A stretch of 64,000 bases of DNA from Owenia fusiformis (Eukaryota > Annelida > Polychaeta > Sabellida > Oweniidae): positions 38,063,759-38,127,758 of the forward strand of contig CAIIXF020000009.1 in the NCBI GenBank assembly GCA_903813345.2. Direction: 5' to 3'. The translations under genes and the position numbers were made by a program. The notes below the pieces were generated by a model that was given only the letters and a program-made list of their open reading frames with translations, was not told the DNA's origin and ran no database searches. Positions within the stretch are counted from its first letter, which is position 1. Each line of letters begins with the position of its first letter. Below, piece after piece: positions 46,500 to 58,660 of the stretch.

Positions 46500-47500
46500 T
46501 AGCATACACAACATTTTCTTAGACCTCTCAATATTTTAGTTATACAAAGAATATTTTGGTTGATATAAGGTGACATATAACCCTGTTTATTTCTCGGTAA
46601 AATAACGATTTCTCTGCACCCTGATGTCCAATCAACACCATTCGAGTATCTATGTGTTCCTGACACGTTTGGGCATCCGGTAATGACAACGTCTACCCAC
46701 TGTTTGCACGCGAAATTAACGTAATTCATGACTGAAATCGGGAAGACAAAAATATGTGATATTCTTTCAGTATTGTTTATAATAACTATTTACAAAAATG
46801 TTCTCGAGACACAAATCCATTTAGGTAAGGTTTGTTTTAAAGTCGAAAAGCCCCAATAAGACAATACAAACCCAGATAAAACTCGGAAGACTGCAGATTT
46901 CATGTAATGATTTACGTTAATGTAAACGAGTAAAGTACATATAAACCCCATATATAACACTGGCCTACGGGACATGTAATACCATGTTCAAACTGAAATA
47001 TAGAAAATTTTCAACATAGCATTTGGTTCCGTGTTCTGTATGCCCCTCTACCTACTTAATAAGGTAATGTATCTTCAAATAAAACCTTAGCCAAGTAGAT
47101 TAGAGTCTATGGAACACTTTTGTAAATAGTTTTCACAAGCAATTTTGTTTGTGAATCACAAATTTTGTCTTCCCGATTTCAGTCATGAATTACGTCATTT
47201 CCGGACGCCAAAACGTTTCAGGAACACATACTAGTAGATACTTGAGTGATCTTGATCGGACATCAGGTTGCAGAGAAATCGTAATTTTACTGCACTGAGT
47301 GGCTTCACGAAAAAATGAAAAGGCTATACGCCTCGTTAACAAAAAGTATTCAAAAAATAAAACAAAAACCCTGAAATAGATGAAAAATTAATTGATAAAC
47401 CTTTTGTTCATAAACAAGATACTTTTTTTTAAATCAACCAAACTTTCCTTTGTACATTTACAAAATTGAGAGACCTAAACACATCGTGTTTGTGTCATTT
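46500..47500. repeat. Large inverted repeat with exon-like arms
   Basis: Arms at about 46500-46755 and 47160-47490 are diverged inverse copies (GTCTTCCCGATTTCAGTCAT in the right arm, its complement in the left). Both arms, read outward from the centre, open with a CAG acceptor-like end, then ATGAATTACGT and a frame containing NVSGTH and SGCREIVIL. The left-arm frame is 94 codons (46729-46445, minus); the right-arm frame stops after about 37. This could be an inverted duplication of a real exon or a transposon remnant. Confidence 0.45.
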
Positions 47501-50493
47501 TATTCATTAAAAGAAGTGTCTGATTGTATTGTATGTATTCATTACCACAAGCGTATATTTTGAGCACATTTACAATTTTTGTTTTGCATTAACATATTTA
47601 TATAAAACAAGTGCGTGATAGAGGGGCTGCCATTTTAGTAAAGGGTGTAAATACGTTTTTGTGCTTGATACAGGGTATATTTAATGGAAAAGGTTAAATT
47701 ATGATGTTGAATTATTGGTGTCTATCATGTATTTAAGAACTGCCATCTACCCAATATCATATACTTTGGATAAGATTTACAATCTCTAGATCTTAGTCAA
47801 TGGCATGTTGCACCTCAGCCTTTAATTGGCGATATTCGCGACTATTAATTTTCGTGATTTTTACACAATCGCGAAAAGCACGAAACTAAATTGCACGCGA
47901 AAAATATCGGGAGTACAGTACATTGAAACCATACACTCATATATTTCATAAGAATTTGCAATCAAGCCTTACAAATCTATTGGCAAAATATTAGAAGGCC
48001 AGCAAATGTACACATGCTAAAGTGATGAAACTTTAATGAATTTTAATTTTGCCTATACTGAGATGTGTTAAACTCTATTTGGGTTAGATTTAGTGCTACA
48101 CCCTCTACTTACAGCCTTAACATTCCCCCTATCGGCTATCACCCGCTTCAAAATCATAACAGGTTCCTTTATATCTTCCTTTATCTTCTGTTTAAGAAAA
48201 GCTGTTAGCTATCAGCTGTATTTTTGTCAATCAAGATTTCTCTTCATCTGTGAATTACCCAGCGAGAAACCAAAATGGCAATTTTGATGGAAAGACACAA
48301 AGTACCAGTCAAAATCTCTGAAGATTTCCGGGCAAACAATGGCAGTTCTCCCAGTTAGGTTTTAGACTGTCTTCTCATATTTTGTCAATTTTATTCAATT
48401 TCAAGTATTGTTTAGAGTTGTGCGTTCAACATATTCGAGAAGTCAATAGCTATAATAAATTTGCAGATTTTGCTCGCATTTATGTAAGCTTTTCTCTTTT
48501 GACGGATACTTTGTGTCTTTCCTTGAAATCATGACAGGTGTAACTGATCTACTGAAATCAACTTCAAGTGCTTACTACTATCTCCCAATGTGAGCTACAT
48601 CAGTGCTTTTTGTTGAGAAAATATGTAAGTTATTAGCCGCTTCTTTGCCGATCAGGATTTAAATTCTCTTTATCTGCCATGTACCTAGCAAGATTCAGAG
48701 ATTTTGACTTGTACGTCACGTCTTTCCGTCAAAACTTCCATTTTTGGTTTCTTGGTAAAGAGTATCTTCTCAATGTATAATGAGGATTTGCTGTTCGGCA
48801 CAGAAGCACCTTTTAATTTTTTTCGATTTTCGCAAGGAGGACACTAACACAATAGGATAGTTTCTAAATAGCAGAAAAATCAATGAAATCTCGTGCTGCC
48901 ATCTTTTATTCAGCTTTTAACTCTGGCTAGAGCTCCATTCACTTACATGCTAAAATCTTGGAAAAGTGGCTTAATTTCATGATTTATCAAAATGTGTTTG
49001 TTGAATCTGTATAAAACTTGAATGATATACCACATGATGACCCTGTTTATGAACATGTTGTGATTAAACATGCTAATGTTGATTGACATACAAATAATCC
49101 ACGGTTTTAAAGAATTTTAGCATTGCATCTATGGACATTTGGCCCAACTTTTTTTAAATTGTCATAGAAAATTATTCAAATTACATAACTGTGTAAATCA
49201 AAGCTATTTTAGGAGAAAACATTCCACTGAATTCAAATATACCATTTAAAAGAAGGTAATGTAAGTCATTAGAGGTCTAATATGCAAGTCTCTTAAAATC
49301 TCACGAAAAACGAGATTTAGCGAGATTTCAAAAGCTATATGGAAACTATACTATTTTGAAGCGGTTGATAGCGGGCTCTAAAGGCTGTTCTAACAGATCA
49401 GTCACAAGTTCTGAAAGAGCTAGATCTAAGGCTCTAGCTTTAGGCTAGTCTAAGTCCTATAGATCTAGTAGTCTAGGCGAATTTGACTCAATGTTATACA
49501 TGTTCCGGGCCTATGCCTAGTATAGTCCCGCAGGACGAAGAAGATAGAATGTAAAAATCAAATTGAAAATCAAAATAATCGAACGAAAAAAATTGAAAAA
49601 GTTGAAAATTCGATTTCGATTCAATTTAATTTTCTGCCATTATGAATGAAATACTGTACTTACCAACATGTTTCTCGATGTTTATTTATATATAACAATC
49701 GAATAATCGACATAATTCAAACTCATCACTACGACACCCGGGCTCCATTTAATTCAACACGCACTTAAGACGGGCCCCTTGGACCAAGCCTAGCTAAAAT
49801 ATATCACTGGAGTTTTTCGTAATAGGTAGTTTCTGATCGAATTTTTGTCAAATCAAAAAAATAAATTACTCGGCAATAGGTTATTAAGATGAATATTGGC
49901 GAGAGGTGTACACTGACAAAGAATGGTTGAAATAACTCCATAAACGTGAAAGATCTAGGAAAAAACCGATGAAAATCTCCCCTAAAAAGGACCCCTTCGA
50001 AAATGGCATTCTCCATTTAAGGGCAAAAAGGCGGAGTTATAAGCGGACTGACACTTTCCTTAAATGGAGAAGTCTCGATGGATCTCGCTTAAACTCCGCC
50101 CCTTCTTCGTGAAAAATCACGTGAATTCCGGCTTTTGCTGGGGCATATCCGGGCATCTCGGCTTCGAACCCAATCAGAAGTTTCAATTTTGACTGGCGCC
50201 GCATACATTATCTCAAGTCTCACCCAATATTTTTATATATACGTTAATTACATTTGCATACGCATATTATGCTTTGCATACATTAGGAATACAGCCTTGG
50301 CTTTTAGAATCACTGCTTCATCATTGTCTGATTTGAAAGTTTGAAATATAATGTCATCATTACCAATTCTAAATACCATATCGATACCCATCCTTTGAAT
50401 CAAAGATATAAGATGATCCATGAATAATGGGAAAATAATAATTAAAGCGCCATAAAATGAAGACTTATAAAACTTAAACTTTAAATATAAAGA
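47501..50493. other. Intron-like or intergenic DNA with a possible old element
   Basis: No coding exon supported. CCCTATCGGCTATCACCCGC and TTCAAAAT at about 48128-48155 are the imperfect inverse of 49353-49381, which may mark the ends of a decayed element of about 1.3 kb (about 48106-49395). Inner stretches 48255-48330 and 48690-48765 also pair inversely. If the TATA box at 46018 is real, all of this is intron of the peptide gene. Confidence 0.35.
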
Positions 50494-51068
50494 GGAGTGT
50501 TCACTCAGTGATGATGACTATTATAAAGGGGAGTGCTCACTCAGTGATGATGACTTTTATAAAGGGGAGTGTTCACTCGGTGACGATGACTATTATAAAG
50601 GGGAGTGTTCACTCGGTGATGATGACTATTATAAAGGGGAGTGTTCACTCAGTGATGATGACTATTATAAAGGGGAATGTTCACTCGGTGACGATGACTA
50701 TTATAAAGAGGAGTGTTCACTCAGTGATGATGACTATTATAAAGAGGAGTGTTCACTCAGTGATGATGACTATTATAAAGGGGAGTGTTCACTCGGTGAT
50801 GATGACTATTATAGAGGGGAGTTTTCACTCAGTGATGATAACTATTATAAAGGGGAGTGTTCACTCAGTGATGATGACTATTATAAAGGGGAGTGTTCAC
50901 TCAGTGATCTGATGACTATTATAAAGGGGAGTGTTCATTCAGTGATGATGACTATTATAAAGGGGAGTGTTCACTCAGTGATCTGATGACTATTATAAAG
51001 GGGAGTGTTCATTCAGTGATGATGACTATTATAAAGGGGAGTGTTCATTCAGTGATGATGACTATTAT
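50494..51068. repeat. 36-bp minisatellite, about 16 units
   Basis: The unit is GTGATGATGACTATTATAAA followed by GGGGAGTGTTCACTCA, with few substitutions. Because 36 is a multiple of 3 it gives a long open frame (MMTIIKGSVHSV repeated), which is a by-product. It ends 120 bases before the start codon of the secreted-peptide gene. Confidence 0.9.
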
Positions 51069-51187
51069 ATTATTATATTACCGGACTTTTGGTTGATGAA
51101 TGAAACCAGTTATGGTTCTATCATGATGATTATATGAAATATGTGGCCTATCAAAGTTGATACTATGATTATTTTATACTTTCTAGT

Positions 51188-52935
51188 ATGCAGCTTTCGA
51201 TAGTTTACCTCGGCCTTGCAGCCCTGCTCATTTGTAGTATTTGTGAGGGATTGGTCATTGAGAAGGCAGACAACGAGGAAAACTTTAAAGCAAAGCAATT
51301 CAAGAGGTAGGCTTGCCAGTGTTGGTTTCAAGCATGAATTTGAATAAATTATATTAATTTTCAGATCGGTTGAATGCGCTGTCGATATCGACAAACGTGT
51401 TTTTAGAACTCAATAGGAACATATTGACAAACATTTTGACATACATCTCAATTCTCAAAACATCTTGCTTTACAAGAAAAGATGTTTAACCTTTTGTGAT
51501 TTTGTAACATCGGGTCTAAGGGGAATCTCTCAGACCTAGAGCGAGTCACACTTTTAAAGAAAATTAGATTTTCAAAGTTGATAACACTTTTAAAACCACA
51601 TTTATTTTCTATTAATTTTTTCTAGTAAACTATAAAACAATGGACTGACACAGAGCAATATTTTTATGTTGCCTTAGTGGGAGTTTTATCCTCTGTGCCC
51701 TTCCCATCTTTTAATTACTAGAAGCTCCTATGGCAAGGCTGAAAATACTTGTAAGCATATATCTGAAAGTATTTGATCAAGATAATTGATTTCAAAGTTT
51801 AGATGAGCAGGCCCGTAGCCAGGATTTGCCAAGGGGGTTCACTTTTTGAAAAATTCCAGGGGGGTTCACTTGTGACAATTTTGGTCCAAAAATGGCCAAA
51901 ATCACTTAAAAACTGCATGATTTTGAAAGATTTTTTGGCCAAGGGGGGTCGCTCAAACCCATCGAACCCCCCCCCCCCCGGCTATGGGCCTGGTGGACTT
52001 ATAAAAATTCCCCAGACTTTGCGAAAATATACAGCGGAGCTCTCGATAAACTTGTTGCACTTCGTGGAGGACGATAAATTACCCGAACTACTTTCCTCGT
52101 TTGTGATTATATTAGCTGGAAGTTAGCGCGGTCATTTTGAAAGTTGGCACAAGGCACAGAACACTCCCTATTTCAAAACTTAATGTAAATAAATACATTA
52201 TTATTTAAATATAATGTTTATTTCTAGGTTTAACTTTACATGAAGATTACAAATATAATATATCACTTTGACTGAATTTGTAATGACGTAAATCTTGCGT
52301 CTAGTCTATTGTCTGGGGAGTCTGATTTTGTAAATTCTTTTAAGAAAGCCTATATAACAGATGTATCATATCAGAAAGTGAAAATTAATATAAATGCATT
52401 CTTAAAGAAGTTGTTCTTTATATTCATGCTTATTCTTTAAATAAGTTGTTCTCTATATTCATGTAAATGCATACTTTCGAAGAAATGTATATACATTATA
52501 TTTATTGTCCAATATGTCCTATACGTATATCTATTTGTATTATATTAATTATATATATAATGATTAAGTATCACTGGGCCTCTAGGAAGACCAGTTGTTG
52601 TACTAATAGAGCTAAGAATAAATATACTTTTCAAATCAAATCAAGAGTATCGAAAATATATGCCATTTTATTAGCTAGATTTATTTAGTTATCTTTAGAC
52701 AGACCGACAAGGGTGGATGTTTACACTATTGTTGTTAAAATACGTAACCTTGACATGTTTTTTATTCTGATAATTGGATGATAAATAAAATAAAAGCTTA
52801 CTAAATACATATGTTATGTGTTATTTCAGGCAAACATGGACTGAACGTTTCAATGCTTGTTTAGAAGAAAAATGTGGAGATTTGACGGGAATCGAAGTGG
52901 GGTATTGTGCAGAGGAATGTGAAATGATGGCATGA
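51188..52935 (+). CDS. Secreted peptide precursor, 74 aa, two coding exons
   Basis: Exon 51188-51306 encodes a signal peptide (MQLSIVYLGLAALLICSICE) and a short acidic propeptide (EKADNEENF); GTAGGC donor in phase 2. Exon 52830-52935, after TTATTTCAG, completes an Arg to give a Lys-Arg site at residues 39-40 and then a 34-residue peptide beginning Gln-Thr-Trp, with four cysteines spaced C-x4-C-x10-C-x3-C, and stop TGA. Cleavage after Lys-Arg would expose Gln, which commonly cyclises to pyroglutamate. This is the plan of neuropeptide, hormone or host-defence peptide precursors. I do not recognise the family. The intron sits exactly at the cleavage site, so propeptide and mature peptide are separate exons. 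A TATA box and non-coding exon at 46.0 kb may belong to it. Confidence 0.7.
51808..51992. mobile_element. Short MITE-like element with CAGGCCCGTAGCC ends
   Basis: CAGGCCCGTAGCCAGG on the left and GGCTATGGGCCTG on the right are inverse; the body repeats CAGGGGGGTTCACTT-like and AAGGGGGGT phrases. Similar GTAGCCAGG elements occur in many marine invertebrates, from general knowledge. It lies in the intron of the peptide gene. Confidence 0.55.
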
Positions 52936-54024
52936 TGACATAGCGCCCATTACACCAAATACGCACTGACCAACCAAATGAATTTGAAAATATAATAATT
53001 AAATAATTTGTTAATTATTGGATTTGAAAATTGTTTTGTATGCTTGTATTTGAAATACATTGATTTTGCCTTTAATGCAGGGTTAAAATGAAGCAACATC
53101 GCCTAAAATTTTAGTGATGTGGATATACCAAAACACTATCTTAAACAACATTAAAATTCAGAACATTTCCGGATCACCTATATTCGTCTTTCCGAGTGGA
53201 TATCTCTGTTACAGTATTGTTAAGCTTTGTTCAACTGAGAGAGTTTTGTTTAACAAAAAATATTAAACATTTAACAATTCTGAAAAGCGTTCCAGGGGCG
53301 GATCCGTTGGTAAAGCTTGGTAAAGTTTGTAAAGCAATTCAAATTAAATAGCTAGGCTTCTGAGTGTCAGTGAACCTGAAGCATGTATAATTCCCGGGGT
53401 ATAATTCGATTCGTCCATGAAATTTACACACTACCATGCAGTAGAGTAATGGACAAACAATTGGAGGAATTTCTATCAAAAATTTCATATTGACCTTATT
53501 AACTGATAACCATGGTGATAAAAGTCTTGTTTCCTGACAATATTTACATTTTCGGTCCCATGTATGTATACACAAATGGAAAAGCATGCACGCTACTGGT
53601 ACAAGGTTATGAGAGTCAAACGTCACTGTCAGTGCTAGTATGGGTCGTGGGTCGTTGTAAATACGACCCGCCACTTGGAAAATAAAATTCGTTCAAATAA
53701 ACAGCATGCAAATAAACGCCCAGCGGGCAACTTAGCGAGAAACTCTTTGCTGCATGTTAGTGAGTGGAGCAGAGTGGTTTATTCGAGGCCTTGCGTCAAC
53801 CAGTTCTAGACCTCAGCCTCACCATTAGTGCTAGAATGTGTACTGTGTGATAGTTCAGTCTTCGTAACACCTTATGTGTGCATGCCATCACCAATCACGT
53901 TCACAATTTTACACCAGCTCATTGTATTGGAATCACCGTATGCGTTGACGTTAATTATATCCATATCTCTTTTGGAATTATCAAAATTAACACAAATTAT
54001 CTCTCACTATACGAGCTCCGAGTC
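52936..54024. other. 3' flank of the peptide gene and spacer
   Basis: Contains an AT-rich probable 3' UTR just after 52935. I see no coding exon. Confidence 0.4.
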
Positions 54025-54333
54025 TCACTTCATTTTGTCAGTTCTGGTCTCACCACCCGGCTTGTATACAATATTCCTGTGTGCGTTGTAAACGTCCATC
54101 TTTTTCCATACGTATTTATTTTCCTCAACGAAGCACAGCGTTTCACACCTCTTAGGCACAGCACCTACATACTTCCTTTGTGACGCTTCAGTTGGTGTGC
54201 ACATTCTCCCAACTATACCATCGAGTTCGTCTGGAGTTACAGTAGAGGCACTGTTGGATTTATTCTTTGGCGCACGGGGACTTGTCAGGCATGGAGTTGG
54301 TTTGTTGTGGCACCACACAGCTGCTTGTGCCAT
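54025..54333 (-). CDS. Unrecognised 102-aa reading frame or first exon
   Basis: Runs from ATG at 54333 to TGA at 54025-54027, with a possible donor GTGAGA at 54053 that would end the exon at 54054. The translation has protein-like composition (TVTPDELDGIVGRMC, KRCETLCFVEENKYVWKKMD) with no repeats or membrane segment. A cytosolic protein is likely if it is real. I do not recognise the family and found no convincing second exon. Confidence 0.4.
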   Translation of the reverse strand: MAQAAVWCHNKPTPCLTSPRAPKNKSNSASTVTPDELDGIVGRMCTPTEASQRKYVGAVPKRCETLCFVEENKYVWKKMDVYNAHRNIVYKPGGETRTDKMK

Positions 54334-54810
54334 TGTTCTCTAATATGCTAAGATTGACTTGTATTTATTCCCTTGTGTATTTGTTTTCTTCCAAAATTTC
54401 ATTAATATGTGAATTTGTATTTATCTCTGTGTATATAATTAAAATGTCAAATGGCACTTTTCTTTCCAGAATTAGATTTTTATTATTATTTCGTTGACTG
54501 ACGTGTATTTTTCTCGTATCATACACTGTTCTGCTATTAATTCAAAAAATAAGGTGCAATTGTCATATCATTGACAAGCGGCTTGTCTTATCCGTATTGT
54601 TGTTTGTATTACATTCGTTTAATAAACGTCCATATCAGGGTCCATATCCCACACGTATTTATCAGAATTATCGCCTCTAAATCAAGTTTCATTCAGAACT
54701 TTGTATTTGATCGAACGTGTGACCCCAGAGTCGAATCAATAATGCTTTTATCAAATGTCGCACACTCTCAATGGTTGTCAATGGAGCTTTACTAGATTAC
54801 AAGGTTTACA

Positions 54811-55125
54811 TTAAGTAATTGAATAATACAATAATACTTCGATCGCGATATCTTGCTGGTAAATGAAATCACGAAAAATAGACCCAGATGTCTTATAAAA
54901 TGCAGCAATTTTGTGGTATACACAACCTCCGACCATAGCGTTGAGCCCAACACACACCAATGGTGCAAAGTCCCACTTGGGCCATTGAGTCCCACAAAGT
55001 CCTATGAGGTCCAACGCAATGTTAAGTTTACGGATGTTCCACCGTGCAGAGGGACTCGGCTGAAAACATAGCCTCTTTTCATAGGTTATTCTCTGCCCGA
55101 CGCGACTGATTTGTTGTGTTTGCAC
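54811..55125 (-). CDS. Weak 104-aa reading frame with a hydrophobic middle
   Basis: The minus-strand frame contains NIALDLIGLCGTQWPKWDFA and further LVCVGLNAMVGGCVYHKIAAF, which could be part of a membrane protein. Start and splice sites are not convincing, and the opposite strand is also open over part of it. Kept only as a candidate exon. Confidence 0.2.
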   Translation of the reverse strand: MQTQQISRVGQRITYEKRLCFQPSPSARWNIRKLNIALDLIGLCGTQWPKWDFAPLVCVGLNAMVGGCVYHKIAAFYKTSGSIFRDFIYQQDIAIEVLLYYSIT

Positions 55126-55129
55126 CCTT

Positions 55130-55470
55130 GATATACATAAGGGTTATGTACTGGGAGGTTTTGGATATGGGGTTTATCCAGAGGGAGATATGCATATCTA
55201 CCTGAGGGACCGAATGTAGATGTGCATATCTCACGAGGGATGAACCCAATATCCAAACCGACCGTACATAACTGCTTTATCCTATACCAAGTAGAGTTTT
55301 CAGTGAAATTTTCGGAAGCGGGAAGATATGCACCGAAGTGGGAAGATAAGCACCGAAGCGGGATATATGGCGGGAGATATGGAGGTTCTGGATATGGAAA
55401 CCTCAAAATCAGGATACGGGATATATCTTACCAACTTATCTCCCTAAAACTCTACTTGGCATAGGATAAG
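55130..55470. repeat. Two adjacent palindromic dispersed repeats
   Basis: 55140-55272 pairs GGTTATGTACTGGGAGGTTT with an inverse of the same at its right end, and 55275-55470 pairs TTTATCCTATACCAAGTAGA with TCTACTTGGCATAGGATAAG. The first is related to 28920-28985. Confidence 0.55.
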
Positions 55471-57717
55471 CAGTCATATACAATGGACGACCGGGTCGAT
55501 ATTTTATTTTATTCAATAAAATGTTTTCCCTAGATAATAATCAGGAAATCTAATTAATATTCAAAAAGTCAGATTCCGTACAGGATACCATCCCATATCA
55601 GCCAAAATCGTATCAGATTTTTTACGTTTTTTAAATAAATATTTTCTATTTTCAAAACAGGCAAAAATTGTAGGATGAATTAAATTGTAATCTTATCTGG
55701 GATTAAGTAATTTTCAAAATGAAAATAATTTATGCGAAATCTTTGACATCGTAAAATCCAATGTCCCTGCTCTTTATCAAAATTAGACGTTCCCGGCAGT
55801 TCGTGAATTATAAGTCGTACATAAGTATATAACACGCCAGTAAGTCTCAGCATCATATTTGAAATGTCAACTTGTATTAATTAATATAACTACATTCATA
55901 TTCGAGTTTTGGTATTTTCTTTAAAAACCGATATAAATTGTATGTTTCGTTTATAAGGTTAACAGTAAATAACATATTTATATCTTTCCACTTTATCAAC
56001 TTATTCTTTTTGAACTTGAATAATATGATACGAATACCAATACAACTTCCCACGAATACAGACTGAATTCTCACGTTATTTCATTATCAAGGGTACCCAT
56101 ATTCACAGCACGCTGATTGATGGGACTGAGATCACGAGAGGGCATCCATCTTTTATCGCATAATTTAAATGTTGAGTCTATCTTTCGAGGGTACGATCCA
56201 ATGGCAATTTTTAACTATGCCAGTGAAACGGACTTTCTGATTTTATTGTTCACCAGTGATTGGTGTCCCCTTTAACACTATATAGTCTTGCTAAGGGCTT
56301 AAATGTGAGTCCCGAGACCCTAAACATATATTGCATCCACCGTACGACTTTGGAAGCGAATGAGATGAGAGGGGGTTGAGGGATATTGATGCAAAACTAC
56401 CCATATGAAAAGTAAATTATGCACTAATACATAGCAACCATTCGCTTAAATGTTAATGAAAAATAATGTAGAGAGATGACAAAAAGTAATCGTTTTAAGA
56501 ATACAGTTTCGCAAGCTATCTGTGCGTACATGCATATTTAAGTGATGTACCAAATGATACAGACATACATGTAATACACTCACATATCTTTTTACTTCCT
56601 TATGGCTCTGAAGTAACTAGACATAGATGTACTTAGAAACACAAAAGTCATGTATTTAATTAAAATGGGGAACTGAGGAACGATGGGACTTTGCAGAGAT
56701 GATATTTTGAAAACTGGCATGCGGATCTTTCGTATCCTCATCTGTTTTACAATACGTGAGTATGACTTCGGTTAAAAAATTATAAGTACCTATATTTATT
56801 GAACGGCCACTTCAATGCCAGTTTACTCCACATAAAAACAATGATTAGGGAAATGAGCATTACTTTCTCCCTATTTTGCAAATGATCTTTTCAGTCAGAA
56901 TCATCGGTTTCTTCACCTGTATATTCAAATATTATTTTCATGAAATTAAGGAGGCTGAAATGATATGGAGTCTAAAATGACACGATCGCTTTAGTAGACA
57001 TAATAAAGAGAAACAGTGTCTCAACCAATCCCTAATAATTCAACATATGAAAACATGTGAAAACGATCTGAAATATATCCTGGGCTTGAATGGCCATATG
57101 CATATATTAATCAACTATGAAAGTCACTCAAGATTCTAAGAATCAGTTTCAAAAAATACAAAATACTGACACTTTATATTTCAACGGGTCGAGTATGATC
57201 CATTTTACTTAAAAGAGCATAGATGATTCACGTCAATGACACTAGATGTAAAGCCAGGACCATAAAATACCAGGACCATCACATTTGTGAATCGACTTCA
57301 AGTTCATGGTTGGAATGGCTATAGTGTGATGGTGATATATGAAATTTATGATAAGCATGAATGTAGTGACGCCTAAGCACAACCATCACAGGCTTAAAGG
57401 TCCCGTATTAAGTTTAAACAAGTTTGGCTTATATTGTAGTCTTACCTAATGTTATCAAAATGTGAATTAATATGAACGTGGGTTTCAAAGGACTTTTTAT
57501 TCGAAAAATCGTGAATTTATTTAAAATCAAATTTTAGAGCTAGCTTACACATATACTTCAATTATCGACAATTCACAGTAAAACAAAGCATCCATCTTCA
57601 CTTAAGTGTTTTGTAGAACAACTTCAGACAATTGATTCATATAAGCGGGATGTAAACTCATCCATGCATGAAAATGGTACCCTCAATGATGGAGTCACAT
57701 TTAAAACATAATATATT
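55471..57717. other. Intergenic DNA, nothing recognised
   Basis: AT-rich DNA of over 2 kb in which I find no exon with coding character, tandem array or inverted repeat. Confidence 0.45.
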
Positions 57718-58203
57718 CACTGGTGATCCACTCGATTACGCTGGTTACCAAAACGGTTCGTTTTGGTAACAAAATGTCGGAACGTCGAAGGTACGATTTT
57801 TCTCTTTTCCTTATTTCAAACGTTGTAGGCAGAATTCCAATGACATTTTTTAACACAAACGTGTATCAGTATCATATGTTTAAGAAAATGCAATATGTGC
57901 GAACAAATAGTTCAGAAGACAACAGAATCGTCGATTTAATTCTTCACTTAAGTTACATAAACGGTTTTTCGAAAAACAGTTAAGATCTGCACTTTTAACC
58001 AAAACCGTTTATGTAACATAAGTGAGGAATTAAATTGACGATTCTGTTGTCTTCTGAGCTATTGTGAGAAAAAAACGTCGTGGAGATTCTGCCTACAACG
58101 CGTGAAATAAGGAAAAACGAAAAATCGTACCTTCGACGTTCCGACATTTTGTTACCAAAACGAACCGTTTTGGTAACCATCGTAATCAAGTGGATCACCA
58201 GTG
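57718..58203. mobile_element. 486-bp palindromic element, CAC ends, imperfect 5-bp target duplication
   Basis: Ends CACTGGTGATCCACTCGATT and inverse AATCAAGTGGATCACCAGTG, with arms pairing over about 230 bp, including the inner palindrome CCAAAACGGTTCGTTTTGG. The outside 5-mers are ATATT and ATATG (four of five identical). The reading frames on each strand (57723-57983 and 58294-57995) are the same palindrome read twice and are not genes. Confidence 0.7.
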
Positions 58204-58544
58204 ATATGCTTCTTTTCAACCTGGTTAGACAATAAACATTTTGAGAGTTTATCATATTAAAGGCAGAATCAGATCTAGCAATTACGTCCATCACTTTGGT
58301 GCTTCATCTTGGCGAAAATTGTTTCAATTCTAGAATATTTTGGGCTCATATCCTTCCTTGTCACGTCTATTTTCTAAAGATACCCCAAGTACGTATATAC
58401 TTTATTTGAGGAAAACTAAAGATTTTTACAAAAATGCAATCATTACCATTCTTATTATTCGGGAGGATTTAAATATCTCCCCCATTTTTGCACTTTGAAT
58501 CTTATATAACTTAACCAATGAATAATATACACTGTATCACAGAT

Positions 58545-58660
58545 CTTTTGGGAGATATTATATTTGAGCTTGTAAGGAATGCACTGGAAGACCAATTGTA
58601 CATATTGCTTGCAATTTAGTCACTTTAGACCTGATTCTGCCTTTAAGATAAGATTGCCAT
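58545..58660. repeat. Dispersed repeat also at 550-660 and 8150-8225
   Basis: GGGAGATATTATATTTGAGC, GTAAGGAATGCACTGG and CTTGCAATTTAGTCACTTTA parallel the 3' flank of the first membrane-protein gene. Its presence in unrelated surroundings shows it is a mobile or dispersed repeat. Confidence 0.5.

Noticed and set aside
50508-50912. 134-codon frame of MMTIIKGSVHSV repeats
   Set aside because: Translation of a 36-bp minisatellite; it ends when a 2-bp unit variation shifts the frame, and there is no surrounding exon signal.
15030-58203. CRISPR-like reading of the regularly repeated motifs
   Set aside because: The spacing is irregular, the motifs lie within transposon arms or minisatellites, and the genome is eukaryotic.
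57723-58294. Two frames containing the same TVRFGNKMSERRRYDF sequence on opposite strands
   Set aside because: They are the two arms of one palindromic transposon, so the same sequence is read twice; no gene context.
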